64,000 bases of DNA from a virus. Below the pieces are notes generated by a model, which worked only from the letters and a program-made list of their open reading frames with translations, made no database searches and was not told the DNA's origin. The position numbers and the translations under genes are program-made. Below are positions 24,714 to 35,557 of the stretch, piece by piece (positions within the stretch are counted from its first letter, which is position 1; the number at the start of each line of letters is the position of its first letter). The stretch covers positions 1 to 64,000 of the IMG/VR virus record IMGVR_UViG_3300030380_005342; one strand, given 5' to 3'.

Positions 24714-26669
24714 ATGGCTGGAAACGCATTTACAAACCTAAGCACACTTTCACTATCTGACAACTTTAGAAGTTGGTTTGATAAAACTAATGAAATTGTT
24801 GAAACTTTAAACCCTGTTGAAGTTTACGGAGTTACACCCGGAAGTGGTATTACCGTTGCGATTGATGCCTCTGGCATTGCGACAGTGGGTCTATCTTTAC
24901 CCGCATCGGTTCCCGGTAACGCTGGATTTACTGGTAGCATTACATTTAGCAATGAGGTTCGGTTTACAGGAAAAACTGTGGATGTTTCAGGATCTACGGT
25001 TTATGGAAATGTTGTTCGAACTGTCAATGGATCAACCGGAGATGTAACCATTGCTCTTACCGGAGCCAATGATTCAACAAGCACCACTGGTGATATTTTA
25101 ATCAAAACTGGTGGAACGCTTGCAGCGTATACCATGTTCCAAGGTTTCACACTTGACGGAAATAGATCTTTCAGATTCTCTGGATCTGGTGGCATGTTAA
25201 TCGGTGGTTCAGGTGGTATCACCGGAATGAATCACATCGGAACCAAGTTTAGACTTGGTAGCCTTGCTATCGCAGGTGGACTTTCTGGTGCTGGTGATGC
25301 AGGTGTCACCGCTGCCTTCCTTCAATTCTTAAACTTAGGATACACTGGATCGGACAATGCAGAGCGTGGTATGCAAGTTTACTACGGAAGAATCAATAAC
25401 GGCAACACAGATGCTTTAGGGTTAGTGGTCAAGGGTGGTGGCACAAATGGCGACTTTGATTCTGACGGACCAATGCTTGTTGTTGATTCAACAAATAGAA
25501 GATTTGGATTAAATGGAGTCACCTCTGCACAAGGCGGTCTTCATATTAAAACTATCTCTACAAGCACCACAGCAGGAAATGACATCCTGTTAGAAGATAG
25601 TGCAGGAAAAACAATCCCGATCAGAACTGTCATCAATGGTTCAACTACAGAGTATAACGGTAAAGAAGGTATTGTCACATCAACTGGTGCTAGATTCCGT
25701 GGGTTTGCAAATCAAAGCAGACTGCGAACAATCACAAACGCAGTCTATACAAATGTTGGTGTTGAACTTAGACACTCAAGCACTCCCTCTAGTTTCAGTG
25801 TTCTCGGTCAAGAGTCATCTGGTGCTTCTTTATCTCCTGCTCTTGTAGTCAAGGGAGATGGCTCAGTCATCATTGGTGGTGTTAGCGGTGGCGAGTCTGG
25901 CAGCACATTCGGTGCTTTGAATATTGTCAGTGGCGAAATCTTACTGGGTGGAACTCATGGTGTTACGCTTACTGAGAATGGTGGTGTTCAAACAATCTTG
26001 AGTGGTATGTCCGGTGGTGGTATTTCAAACGAATATAAAGTTATTCTTGCACCTACACCAGATGGTGGAACATCGACATCTTTAGTCACGAACATTGAGT
26101 TTGCTGGTAATATTACAGATGACATTGTTTCAGATATTCGAAGAACATCTGCAACAGGGGTAGGTGCAGAGGATGAGTTTGGAGCAAGCATTCCGTTCGT
26201 TGAGCAAACCTTCCTTGAATTCTTTGATTACTCTGGATCTAGCAAACGTCACGCAGTTGGCAACTTTGAAATTGAAGTTACCATGCCTGTTTATGAGTTT
26301 GTTTACGAAAAGGGTAACTTTGCTCTCTCCAGAGATTTCGATGAGCCAGAGCCGATCATCGGGGTCGTTGCTTTTACAGATGATAATAAAACAAATAATA
26401 TTAGTGGAAACATTTCTAGCGGTGCATTCCTAGCAAATCCAAGCAAAGGTGTTGACTATATTATGTTAAAAGATATTCTATCTACAGATCTGCACGGTAA
26501 TGTTTTGCCAAAAACAGATCAAATCAAATTTACTGTGTCTGGAAACTGTGCAGAGCGAGTGAAGTTAGGTATTTTTGCTTCAAGCGTTCATGCTCATCGA
26601 GGACAAAGATGTGGGGCTATCTACAAGAGTCCCGGTTCGTATAAAGCAAGATTCTTTAACGTGGAGTAA
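24714..26669 (+). CDS. Tail fibre-like structural protein
   Basis: The protein has 651 residues. The N-terminus (LSLSDNFRSWFDKTNEIVETLNPVEVY, 12-38) is an attachment module seen at the start of cyanophage-type fibres. It is followed by the common phrase VVRTVNGSTGDVTIAL, Gly-rich beta repeats, and HIGTKFRLGSLAIAGGL/LVVKGGGTNGDFDSDGPMLVV repeats. The C-terminus is distinct (VHAHRGQRCGAIYKSPGSYKARFFNVE). It probably forms a trimeric beta-structured fibre or its baseplate socket, downstream of the collar protein with a 12-base gap. No receptor-binding domain can be named. Confidence 0.7.
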   Translation: MAGNAFTNLSTLSLSDNFRSWFDKTNEIVETLNPVEVYGVTPGSGITVAIDASGIATVGLSLPASVPGNAGFTGSITFSNEVRFTGKTVDVSGSTVYGNVVRTVNGSTGDVTIALTGANDSTSTTGDILIKTGGTLAAYTMFQGFTLDGNRSFRFSGSGGMLIGGSGGITGMNHIGTKFRLGSLAIAGGLSGAGDAGVTAAFLQFLNLGYTGSDNAERGMQVYYGRINNGNTDALGLVVKGGGTNGDFDSDGPMLVVDSTNRRFGLNGVTSAQGGLHIKTISTSTTAGNDILLEDSAGKTIPIRTVINGSTTEYNGKEGIVTSTGARFRGFANQSRLRTITNAVYTNVGVELRHSSTPSSFSVLGQESSGASLSPALVVKGDGSVIIGGVSGGESGSTFGALNIVSGEILLGGTHGVTLTENGGVQTILSGMSGGGISNEYKVILAPTPDGGTSTSLVTNIEFAGNITDDIVSDIRRTSATGVGAEDEFGASIPFVEQTFLEFFDYSGSSKRHAVGNFEIEVTMPVYEFVYEKGNFALSRDFDEPEPIIGVVAFTDDNKTNNISGNISSGAFLANPSKGVDYIMLKDILSTDLHGNVLPKTDQIKFTVSGNCAERVKLGIFASSVHAHRGQRCGAIYKSPGSYKARFFNVE

Positions 26670-26671
26670 AT

Positions 26672-27724
26672 ATGGCAACTTTTGATTCAATCACATATTC
26701 AGGTGACCTTTCGGGTGAATTAGTTCAACTTGTTTTCAACAAGGGAAATTTGATTACAGTGAGAAACACAGGAACTTCCACTGGAGATTATGTCAGTGCT
26801 GGTGGTGAAACTTTTGCATCAACTGATGGCGTATCACAGTTTATCACTAATGCTGGATTCTTAAATTATGTTAATGATGGCAAAAGAGTCTCAACAATCA
26901 AAACAACAGGATCGGGGCTATTCACCCAGATGGGTAGTGGCAATTCAGGAAACGGCTCTGGAGATTTCTTGAACATTCCCGATCCAAGAATCACACATAG
27001 AATTACTTTTGGAAGCACAAACGGTATCGGTGCTTCGGGTTCATCTGGTATCAGTCATGCAGATCAACTTTTGATTACTGACGCTTCTGGCACAACTCTT
27101 CATGCGTACTTTGGCAGATTCTTTGATGGATTCACCACAGGGACTACGGCAGCCATTGAGATTTACGCAGTTGGCTCCACAGGAAACGCATCTGGTAAAA
27201 CTGGATTTGTGGGTCTTACTGCGCCATTCATTTTCAACTCTGCTCAGGGTTCTACCTCTCAGGTGGCTGCGGACGGCATTTCTACACTTAAAAATGTAGG
27301 ATCATTTAGAAACTTTATGTTTGATCAGATCGGAACATCCTTAGATGGTGCGACTCACACAGCAGTCACTTATGGTATCGCAGACAACAAAAGTATAATT
27401 TTTTACAAGGGTGCATACAGCCTTCAAGAACTCGGAACGATTAGTACAATGCTCAGGGCAAATACTCTAGGATCTGCAACAGAGTTGATTCAGAATTATC
27501 ACCTGCCGCTAGTTGGGCAAACAAGTGCCACCAGTGGTTTCATTGGGGTCACCTTTAACGCTGTCACAGGCGGCACAGGAACCACCAATGACTGCTCAGA
27601 GTTTGACAATGCAATAGGAAACTATTTTAAGAAGAGAAATGACATTAAATTGACTGTTGATACAAAATTTAAGGTTTTTGAGGGCTTAGGCTCGATCAAA
27701 GAGATGGTTACAACAACATTCTGA
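26672..27724 (+). CDS. Probable fibre or baseplate accessory protein
   Basis: The 350 residues are Gly/Thr/Ser-rich and strand-rich (FDSITYSGDLSGELVQLVF; GSGNSGNGSGDFLNIPDPRI; FKVFEGLGSIKEMVTTTF at the end). No family recognised. It starts two bases after the fibre gene and ends the baseplate/fibre block, followed by the largest non-overlapped gap of this region. The small N-terminal region resembles the start of other virion beta proteins here, which suggests a structural role only. Confidence 0.55.
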   Translation: MATFDSITYSGDLSGELVQLVFNKGNLITVRNTGTSTGDYVSAGGETFASTDGVSQFITNAGFLNYVNDGKRVSTIKTTGSGLFTQMGSGNSGNGSGDFLNIPDPRITHRITFGSTNGIGASGSSGISHADQLLITDASGTTLHAYFGRFFDGFTTGTTAAIEIYAVGSTGNASGKTGFVGLTAPFIFNSAQGSTSQVAADGISTLKNVGSFRNFMFDQIGTSLDGATHTAVTYGIADNKSIIFYKGAYSLQELGTISTMLRANTLGSATELIQNYHLPLVGQTSATSGFIGVTFNAVTGGTGTTNDCSEFDNAIGNYFKKRNDIKLTVDTKFKVFEGLGSIKEMVTTTF

Positions 27725-27772
27725 TGTGTCTTAAATATCAAACAATGTGTCATTTTACGCATAGGTCAAATT

Positions 27773-27943
27773 GTGGCATCTGATTCTGACAAAAAACCCA
27801 AAGGTGACCAGTTGAAGCGTAGGAAGCCTCGCTCTAATACATATAAAAGGCAAAGGAGCGAAATAGATGGCAACACCAACATCACGGGAAGAACTAAAAC
27901 AGTATGCTCTAAGAAAACTGGGCGCACCCGTAATCGAGATTAA
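27773..27943 (+). CDS. Doubtful small basic ORF in the 142-base gap before gp13
   Basis: The 56-codon frame starts at GTG 27773 and overlaps the first 77 bases of gp13. The part lying in the gap is very basic (KKPKGDQLKRRKPRSNTYKR). No Shine-Dalgarno sequence is evident, and the overlapping end is probably chance. It is reported because the gap at 27725-27866 otherwise holds only possible promoter sequence. I would not rely on it without comparative support. Confidence 0.15.
   Translation: MASDSDKKPKGDQLKRRKPRSNTYKRQRSEIDGNTNITGRTKTVCSKKTGRTRNRD
27842..27849 (+). promoter_or_regulatory. Candidate late promoter TATAAAAG before gp13
   Basis: TATAAAAG lies 18 bases before the gp13 start, near the T4 late element TATAAATA, in the one sizeable gap between the baseplate block and the neck block. 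The gp13 RBS AAAGGAG follows at 27853-27859. The closeness of motif and RBS leaves a short leader. Confidence 0.3.
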
Positions 27944-28664
27944 TGTCGATGACGCACAATTAGAAGATGCTCTTGATGATTCGTTGCAAATTTTTAACGA
28001 ATATCACTTTGATGGTGTGCAAAAAGCACTTTTCAAAGTAGAAGTGACCGCTGACGATATCACAAACGGTTATTTAAATACAAATAGTATTGGAAGCACG
28101 CAAGGTCCGGGTGACTCTCCTCAAGTCGAGGGTGGTGATCGGATTGTTTCTGTAAATAAAGTTTTTCAGTTTGCAGAAGGTGGTGCAAGCACGAACATGT
28201 TTAGTGTGAATTATCAGTTAGCCCTAAATGACATTTATGGTATTCGCACTCCCGGCTCCCTGAGTCAATATGCAAATACACAAAGTTACATTCAGATGGT
28301 AAGCGACATGCTTGACCCCGAAAAACAAATTGAATTTAGTAGAGTCACAAATAGGCTTTACTTAAAAATGGATTGGAGCGAAGTTGTAAGTGCTGGCGAC
28401 TTCTTAATGATCGAAGCGTATGTTTCACTCAATCCAGACACATATACAGAAATCTATAATGATATTTTGCTAAAACAATATGTGACTGCCTCCTTCAAGA
28501 AGCAGTGGGCTATGAACTTACTAAAGTATCAAAACATTCGTCTTCCGGGTGGTGTTGAATTCAACGCAGATTCACTTTTGTCCGAGGCAAATTCTGAGAT
28601 GGATAAAATTGAAGAAACTCTTTATGATAAGTACGAACTTCCGCCTGATATTATGATCGGATAA
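27867..28664 (+). CDS. gp13: gp13 neck protein
   Basis: The 265 residues (T4: 309) match the gp13 family: a start REELKQYALRKLGAPVIEINVDDAQLEDALDDSLQIFNEYHFDGV (7-51), IVSVNKVFQF, MFSVNYQLALNDIYG, LYLKMDWSEV, EAYVSLNPDTYTEIYNDILLKQYVTASFKKQW, and a C-terminus rich in acid residues. gp13 and gp14 form the neck ring that closes the filled head and joins the tail. A strong RBS (AAAGGAG) is eight bases before the ATG. The gene runs two bases short of gp14. Confidence 0.92.
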   Translation: MATPTSREELKQYALRKLGAPVIEINVDDAQLEDALDDSLQIFNEYHFDGVQKALFKVEVTADDITNGYLNTNSIGSTQGPGDSPQVEGGDRIVSVNKVFQFAEGGASTNMFSVNYQLALNDIYGIRTPGSLSQYANTQSYIQMVSDMLDPEKQIEFSRVTNRLYLKMDWSEVVSAGDFLMIEAYVSLNPDTYTEIYNDILLKQYVTASFKKQWAMNLLKYQNIRLPGGVEFNADSLLSEANSEMDKIEETLYDKYELPPDIMIG

Positions 28665-28666
28665 TT

Positions 28667-29557
28667 ATGCCAACTAATCCATACTTCAACAAAACAACAG
28701 TGAAGTCTGAGCAAACGCTTGTTCAAGATCTTGTTGATGAGTCTATTAAGATTCATGGCATCGATATGGTGTACCTGCCCAGAACCCTTGTAAATGTTGA
28801 TGAGATCTTTGGTGAAGACAAATTGCCAAAGTTTGAAAAGGGTAAGTTTCTTGAGATGTATGTTGAAGACTTTGAAGGCTTCGAGGGCGAAGGCGAAACC
28901 ATGACTCAGTTTGGTTTAGAGATCAAAGATAATTTGACGCTCACCGTGTCTAGACGAAGATTCCTAGAGACATTTGCTGCTGAGGACTATCCATATCCGA
29001 GAGAGGGTGACCTTGTTTTCTTTCCATTAAATAATTCACTTTTTGAGATTGATTTTGTTGAGAGAGAATACAATTTCTTTAGTTTTGGAAAAACATTTGC
29101 TTACCAAATCAAGTGTAGTTTGTTCAAGTATTCTGGTGGAGATTTCGAGTCTGGATTTGATCAGATTGACGGGGTTACATCAGCGGCAGTTGACAAGTTA
29201 TTTACAGTTAGTCTTACCGGAGGCAATGCTGGTGCAGGCACAGGAGAATTCACTGACGGTGAGCGTGCGCACTTGTATACGAACCGAGCAGGCAGCGTGA
29301 CGAGTGCTACAGTGGACATCATCGAGTGGGATACCTCAGTGGACATCGCAACCGTGAGGCTCGTAGACGGGACTACAGTGGGTGCTACGGCAATGGTCGG
29401 TGCATCGTCTGGTGCGTCCTACGGAATCAACACCATTGGATTGACGGCAGAATATTTTGTTAAAGATGCCTTTGAAGACAATACAGAACTTGACAGGGAA
29501 GCCAAAGGGTTTCTTGACTTTACAAATACCGACCCATTCTCCGAGGGAGATTTCTAA
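28667..29557 (+). CDS. gp14: gp14 neck protein with a GC-rich inserted segment
   Basis: The 296 residues (T4: 256) have the gp14 pattern: NPYFNKTTVKSEQTLVQDLVDE, IHGIDMVYLPRTLVNVDEIFGED, ISLTVSRRRF-like strand (LTLTVSRRRFLETF), YPREGDLVFFPLNNSLFEI, FVEREYNFFSFGK, YQIKCSLFKYS, and a C-terminus FLDFTNTDPFSEGDF. Residues about 185-260 (bases 29220-29445) look added: they are Gly/Thr/Ala-rich and much richer in GC than the flanks (37 of 60 bases at 29341-29400 against 16 of 60 at 29041-29100). gp14 works with gp13 in the neck. The stop overlaps the gp15 start. Confidence 0.9.
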   Translation: MPTNPYFNKTTVKSEQTLVQDLVDESIKIHGIDMVYLPRTLVNVDEIFGEDKLPKFEKGKFLEMYVEDFEGFEGEGETMTQFGLEIKDNLTLTVSRRRFLETFAAEDYPYPREGDLVFFPLNNSLFEIDFVEREYNFFSFGKTFAYQIKCSLFKYSGGDFESGFDQIDGVTSAAVDKLFTVSLTGGNAGAGTGEFTDGERAHLYTNRAGSVTSATVDIIEWDTSVDIATVRLVDGTTVGATAMVGASSGASYGINTIGLTAEYFVKDAFEDNTELDREAKGFLDFTNTDPFSEGDF

Positions 29558-30404
29558 TGTTTACTACATTTTACAATGAAACAATTCGTAGAACAGTCGT
29601 AGGCTTTGGTAGTCTTTTTGATGATATTTTTGTTCAAAGAAAAAACTCCGCTGGAACTTTACAGAAAAAAATACTCGTTCCAATTACTTACTCTGCGAAA
29701 GAAAAATTCTTTAGAATGCTCAGAGAGTATCCGATCCTTAAGGGTGAGGATAGTGATATTCACATTGGTCAGGTCTTGCCTCGCATGGGATTTTCTGTCA
29801 CGACAATCGACTACGATGGGTCTAGAAAAAGAAATACATTATCTCAAAGATTTTTAGATGGCGATGTCGATTCTGCGTCAGGTAAATTACTCACAAACAA
29901 AACACAGTTTGCTGAGGTTCCGTACAATATTGGATTCAATCTAGCGATTGCTACGCGAACAAATGACGATGCTCTTCAAATCATTGAGCAAATTTTGCCA
30001 TTCTTCACACCAGAGTTTACGATTACAATTAACTACACATCTGAAATGAATACAAAAATTGATGTGCCTATTATTTTAACTGGCGTGACTCCAGAGGTAG
30101 AGTTTGAGGGTGATACGTCAGAGCAGAGATCAGTAATTTATAATTTATCATTCACCGCACAAACTTATCTTTTCTCGCCCATCAAAACAAACAAGATCAT
30201 TCGGGAAACTCAAGTCACCGGATTCTTCTCAAACTTCGATTCCTCTGGTGGCATCAGTGGACCTACAGGTGCAGCCTTCAAGGCTGTGTCGAGTATCACC
30301 GGACCATCTGGTGCAAGCACCAACCCACCTGATGCGACAGTGACAACTGATGTATTTGAATTTGGTGGTAGTGGTGGTTTAAGTATCACTGGAGGTACAT
30401 TAGC

Positions 30405-30408
<4 letters not shown>
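29557..30408 (+). CDS. gp15: gp15 tail terminator / sheath stabiliser
   Basis: The 283 residues (T4: 272) match gp15: a start TFYNETIRRTVVGFGSLFDDIFVQR, IVPITYSAKEKFFRML-like segment (LVPITYSAKEKFFRMLREYP), LPRMGFSVTTIDYDGSRKRNT, VPYNIGFNLAIATRTNDDALQIIEQILPFFTPEF, and QRSVIYNLSFTAQTYLFSPI. The hexamer caps the finished tail and binds the neck. After about residue 215 comes a Gly/Ser/Pro-rich tail extension (SGPTGAAFKAVSSITGPSGA). The ATGA overlap at its end couples it to the small terminase gene. Confidence 0.92.
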
Positions 30409-32484
<2,076 letters not shown>

Positions 32485-32495
32485 TCTAAGAAAGA

Positions 32496-32502
32496 ATAAA
32501 TA
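32496..32502 (+). promoter_or_regulatory. Candidate late promoter ATAAATA before gp18
   Basis: The sequence GAATAAATAATAGG in the 43-base gap after gp17 contains ATAAATA, seven of the eight bases of the T4 late consensus, 26 bases before the gp18 ATG. The RBS AAGGAG (32514-32519) follows at a workable distance. The sheath is needed in large amounts, which fits a separate late promoter. Confidence 0.5.
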
Positions 32503-32527
32503 ATAGGCATACTAAGGAGAATCGTCT

Positions 32528-34960
32528 ATGGCATTTCAAGTCAGCCCCGGTGTTCAAGTTAAAGAAATCGATCTTACCTCCATTATCCCTGCTGTTGCCA
32601 CAACGCGGGCTGGTTTTGCTGGAGAATTTGATTGGGGTCCAGCGGAAGTTATTACCACTGTTACTGGTGTCAACTCCCTGAGAGAGAACTTCTCTGACCC
32701 ATCCGATACAAACTACGTCAGTTGGTTCACAGCAGCCAACTTCCTTGCTTATACAAACAACCTTCAAGTTGTTCGTGTTCTTGGATCTGGTGCTAAAAAC
32801 GCTGCTTCAATCGGCACAGGTGTTTTGATTAAGAATAGAGATGACTATGATAGCAAAAGTGCCTCTGATTTAGGTGATAACGTCTGGATCGCAAAATTTG
32901 CTGGTGGTGCTTCTGGTGCAAATGATGGTACTCTTGGTAACTCGATTCAAGTTTCTGCATTCAACAGAACCACAACAAACATTGAGTTGTTTGACTTTAA
33001 CACCTTTGGTGCTATCACTGGTATTGCAACTGCTGGTAGTTCAACTGAATCGGGTAACTACTCCCCACCTGCCGCTGACAAAACATTCTACTTTGCTTCG
33101 AATACTTTAGTTGCTGATGGCTTTACCAAAGGCACAGTTATTGATGTTGCAAATGCTGGAACCACTGGAACAAATGCTGCTGATAATTTATTGATTGAAG
33201 GATTGAACAGCAGACTCGTCACGGGAACCACCGCAGCAGTCGCATTTAGCATGACCGCTGGTCATACGGGAACAGGCTTTACAATCGGTGGAGCATCAAC
33301 CGGAATCACAGGTCTTCGTGTTGTTGGAACCACGACACCGAGTTCAAATATCGCTGGTGGTGCGACTGGTACTCAAGTCAGAATTCATACCGCAGGACAT
33401 AACGGTGCAGCAGTTGAAATTCTTGGCATGATTCGAGGCATCACGGCTGAAGCATCAGCCATGACTTTAGATATTGCGTTTGGTGCAGCGATTGGTGCAA
33501 CATTCTTTGCCGCTGCCGGAGCGACCATTGACATCTTAGGTACGATTGAAGTTGGGTCAACCGCTGCGAATCAAGCAGGCAAAACTGCTGCACAAATCAC
33601 ACCAAGATTTGCAAGTAACTTTACCACCAATCTTCCTGCAACGAGTCAATTTACTTTGCAAAAAGGTGCAACAAACGACTTGCTCAATGTGGCAGTCATT
33701 GACCACGCTGGTGACTGGACAGGTAACACTGGTGAAGTTCTTGAGGTCTTCGATGGTGTCTCGGTGAACCCGAACGCTAAAGATTTTGCTGGAAACTCAA
33801 TCTTCTACAAAAATGTTATTAATGATCAATCCGAATACATCTACTTTGGTGCGAAGCATGTTGATGCAGGATCTACTGCCGGTATGCAACCCGGAGGCAC
33901 AGATAACCTTGGCAACGCAGGTGCATCTTTCGGTGTAGCCGCTGGTAGTGGAACAAACTATCATCTTCTGCCCAAAGCAGCAACCGTACAACTTGGTGGT
34001 GGCACTTCTGGTGCAGCCGTCACGGACTTCATCACCAACGGATTCGATAAGTTCTCAGATACAGAAACAGTTGATGTCAACATTCTCGTTGGCGGTGGTG
34101 TGACAGGTAACAATGCGAAGAGCGTTGCAGAAATCGCACTGAATAGAAAAGATGCGATTGCATTCTTCTCACCACCTCAAGATGCTGTTCTTGACTCCAC
34201 CGGATCTTCACCCCTTTCACAGATTCAAGCAACTGCAAACGCTGTTGCATATCGTAAGGGTCTGAATGGCAATGTCAGTGGTGGTAGCAAAGATTACACT
34301 TCTGGTAACCTTAATATTAATAACTCTTACGCTGTTCTTGATAGTGGTTGGAAATACTGCTTTGACAGATTCAACGATGTTTTCAGATATATTCCACTCA
34401 ATGCTGATACCGCTGGTGTGACCGTTCGAACCGATATTCTCGGTGAGCCTTGGTTCTCTCCTGCTGGATTCAACAGAGGACAGTTGAACGGAGTTGTCAA
34501 ACTCGCTTACAGCCCTGTGAAGAGCCAACGGGATGATCTCTACTCAAGTCAGGTCAACCCTGTTGTATCCTTCCCCGGTCAAGGCACTGTGTTGTTTGGT
34601 GATAAAACAATGCAATCTTCACCGTCTGCTTTTGATAGAATCAATGTTCGAAGATTGTTCATCATTCTTGAGAAAGCAATTTCAACAGCAGCCAAGTTCC
34701 AACTCTTTGAAATCAACGATGCATTCACACGATCACAATTTAGAGGTTTGGTTGAGCCATTCTTGCGAGATGTTCAAGCAAGAAGAGGTATCACGGACTT
34801 CAAGGTTGTGTGTGACGAAAGTAACAACACTTCAAGTGTCATCGATAGAAACGAATTTGTTGCAAGTATTTTTGTCAAGCCAACACGCTCGATCAACTTC
34901 ATCACCCTTAACTTTATTGCCTCTGCGACTGGTGTAAACTTTGACGAGATCGGTGGATAA
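32528..34960 (+). CDS. gp18: gp18 tail sheath protein with extra domain
   Basis: The 810 residues exceed T4 gp18 (659). The start VSPGVQVKEIDLTSIIPAVATTRAGFAGEFDWGP (4-37) and the C-terminal domain (INVRRLFIILEKAISTAAKFQLFEINDAFTRSQF, RSINFITLNFIAS...VNFDEI) are the conserved sheath ends. The middle (about 190-400) holds long Gly/Ala/Thr-rich repeats (AGHTGTGFTIGGASTGITGL; GAAIGATFFAAAGATIDILG) that probably form a surface-exposed inserted domain. Sheath subunits stack around the tube and contract. RBS AAGGAG stands eight bases before the ATG. Confidence 0.94.
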   Translation: MAFQVSPGVQVKEIDLTSIIPAVATTRAGFAGEFDWGPAEVITTVTGVNSLRENFSDPSDTNYVSWFTAANFLAYTNNLQVVRVLGSGAKNAASIGTGVLIKNRDDYDSKSASDLGDNVWIAKFAGGASGANDGTLGNSIQVSAFNRTTTNIELFDFNTFGAITGIATAGSSTESGNYSPPAADKTFYFASNTLVADGFTKGTVIDVANAGTTGTNAADNLLIEGLNSRLVTGTTAAVAFSMTAGHTGTGFTIGGASTGITGLRVVGTTTPSSNIAGGATGTQVRIHTAGHNGAAVEILGMIRGITAEASAMTLDIAFGAAIGATFFAAAGATIDILGTIEVGSTAANQAGKTAAQITPRFASNFTTNLPATSQFTLQKGATNDLLNVAVIDHAGDWTGNTGEVLEVFDGVSVNPNAKDFAGNSIFYKNVINDQSEYIYFGAKHVDAGSTAGMQPGGTDNLGNAGASFGVAAGSGTNYHLLPKAATVQLGGGTSGAAVTDFITNGFDKFSDTETVDVNILVGGGVTGNNAKSVAEIALNRKDAIAFFSPPQDAVLDSTGSSPLSQIQATANAVAYRKGLNGNVSGGSKDYTSGNLNINNSYAVLDSGWKYCFDRFNDVFRYIPLNADTAGVTVRTDILGEPWFSPAGFNRGQLNGVVKLAYSPVKSQRDDLYSSQVNPVVSFPGQGTVLFGDKTMQSSPSAFDRINVRRLFIILEKAISTAAKFQLFEINDAFTRSQFRGLVEPFLRDVQARRGITDFKVVCDESNNTSSVIDRNEFVASIFVKPTRSINFITLNFIASATGVNFDEIGG

Positions 34961-34987
34961 CGTATACATAACTCAGAGGAGAAATAA

Positions 34988-35548
34988 ATGAACATTGATA
35001 AGTTCAAAAACGCAATCGGTGGTGGAGTTAGACCTTCGCTTTTTAGAGTAAGAGGTAATATCGGCTCGTCCACCAGCCCTGATTCTCTTAGTTTTTTATG
35101 CACAGCATCTTCGCTTCCCGCTTCAAGTCTTGGAACAATCGAAGCACCCTACAGAGGAAGAACTCTTAAACTTCCCGGTTCACGAACCTTTGAAGATTGG
35201 TCAATTACAATCTTAAATGATGAGGGAATGAACCTTAGAACTTTGTTTGAGAAGTGGCTTGATGATTTGAATGGAGCAGTATCAAACGTTGCTGCAAGAG
35301 ATATTAATCTTAGCAATAACATCGACTTCCCAACGTGGGCGGTTGATCAACTTGATAGAAATGGCAGTCCCATTAAATCTTATGAATTACATTATTGTTT
35401 CCCAACCTCAGTCTCCGCAGTTGAACTGTCGGCTGAAGGCGAAGGACTTTCTGACTTTGAAGTGTCCCTTGCATACACCTATCACCTCACTAGCGGTGTG
35501 AATGGTATTCAAGTCGGCACTGCGCCCGCAAGAGGCGACAACTCGTAA
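34988..35548 (+). CDS. gp19: gp19 tail tube protein
   Basis: The 186 residues (T4: 163) match gp19: a strand ending LSFLCTASSLPASSLGTIEAPYRGRTLKLPGSRTFEDWSITILNDEG (35-81), a helix LRTLFEKWLDDLN, ELHYCFPTSVSAVELS and the final strand LSDFEVSLAYTYH. gp19 stacks as hexamers in the tail tube. The RBS AGAGGAGA stands six bases before the ATG. The C-terminal 20 residues are extra and Gly/Ala-rich. Confidence 0.95.
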   Translation: MNIDKFKNAIGGGVRPSLFRVRGNIGSSTSPDSLSFLCTASSLPASSLGTIEAPYRGRTLKLPGSRTFEDWSITILNDEGMNLRTLFEKWLDDLNGAVSNVAARDINLSNNIDFPTWAVDQLDRNGSPIKSYELHYCFPTSVSAVELSAEGEGLSDFEVSLAYTYHLTSGVNGIQVGTAPARGDNS

Positions 35549-35557
35549 GGATAGATT

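Noticed and set aside
27812-27840. TTGAAG-17-TAATAC as a host-type promoter before gp13
   Set aside because: Only partial matches in both boxes; gp13 is a late gene and a TATAAAAG late-type motif lies closer.
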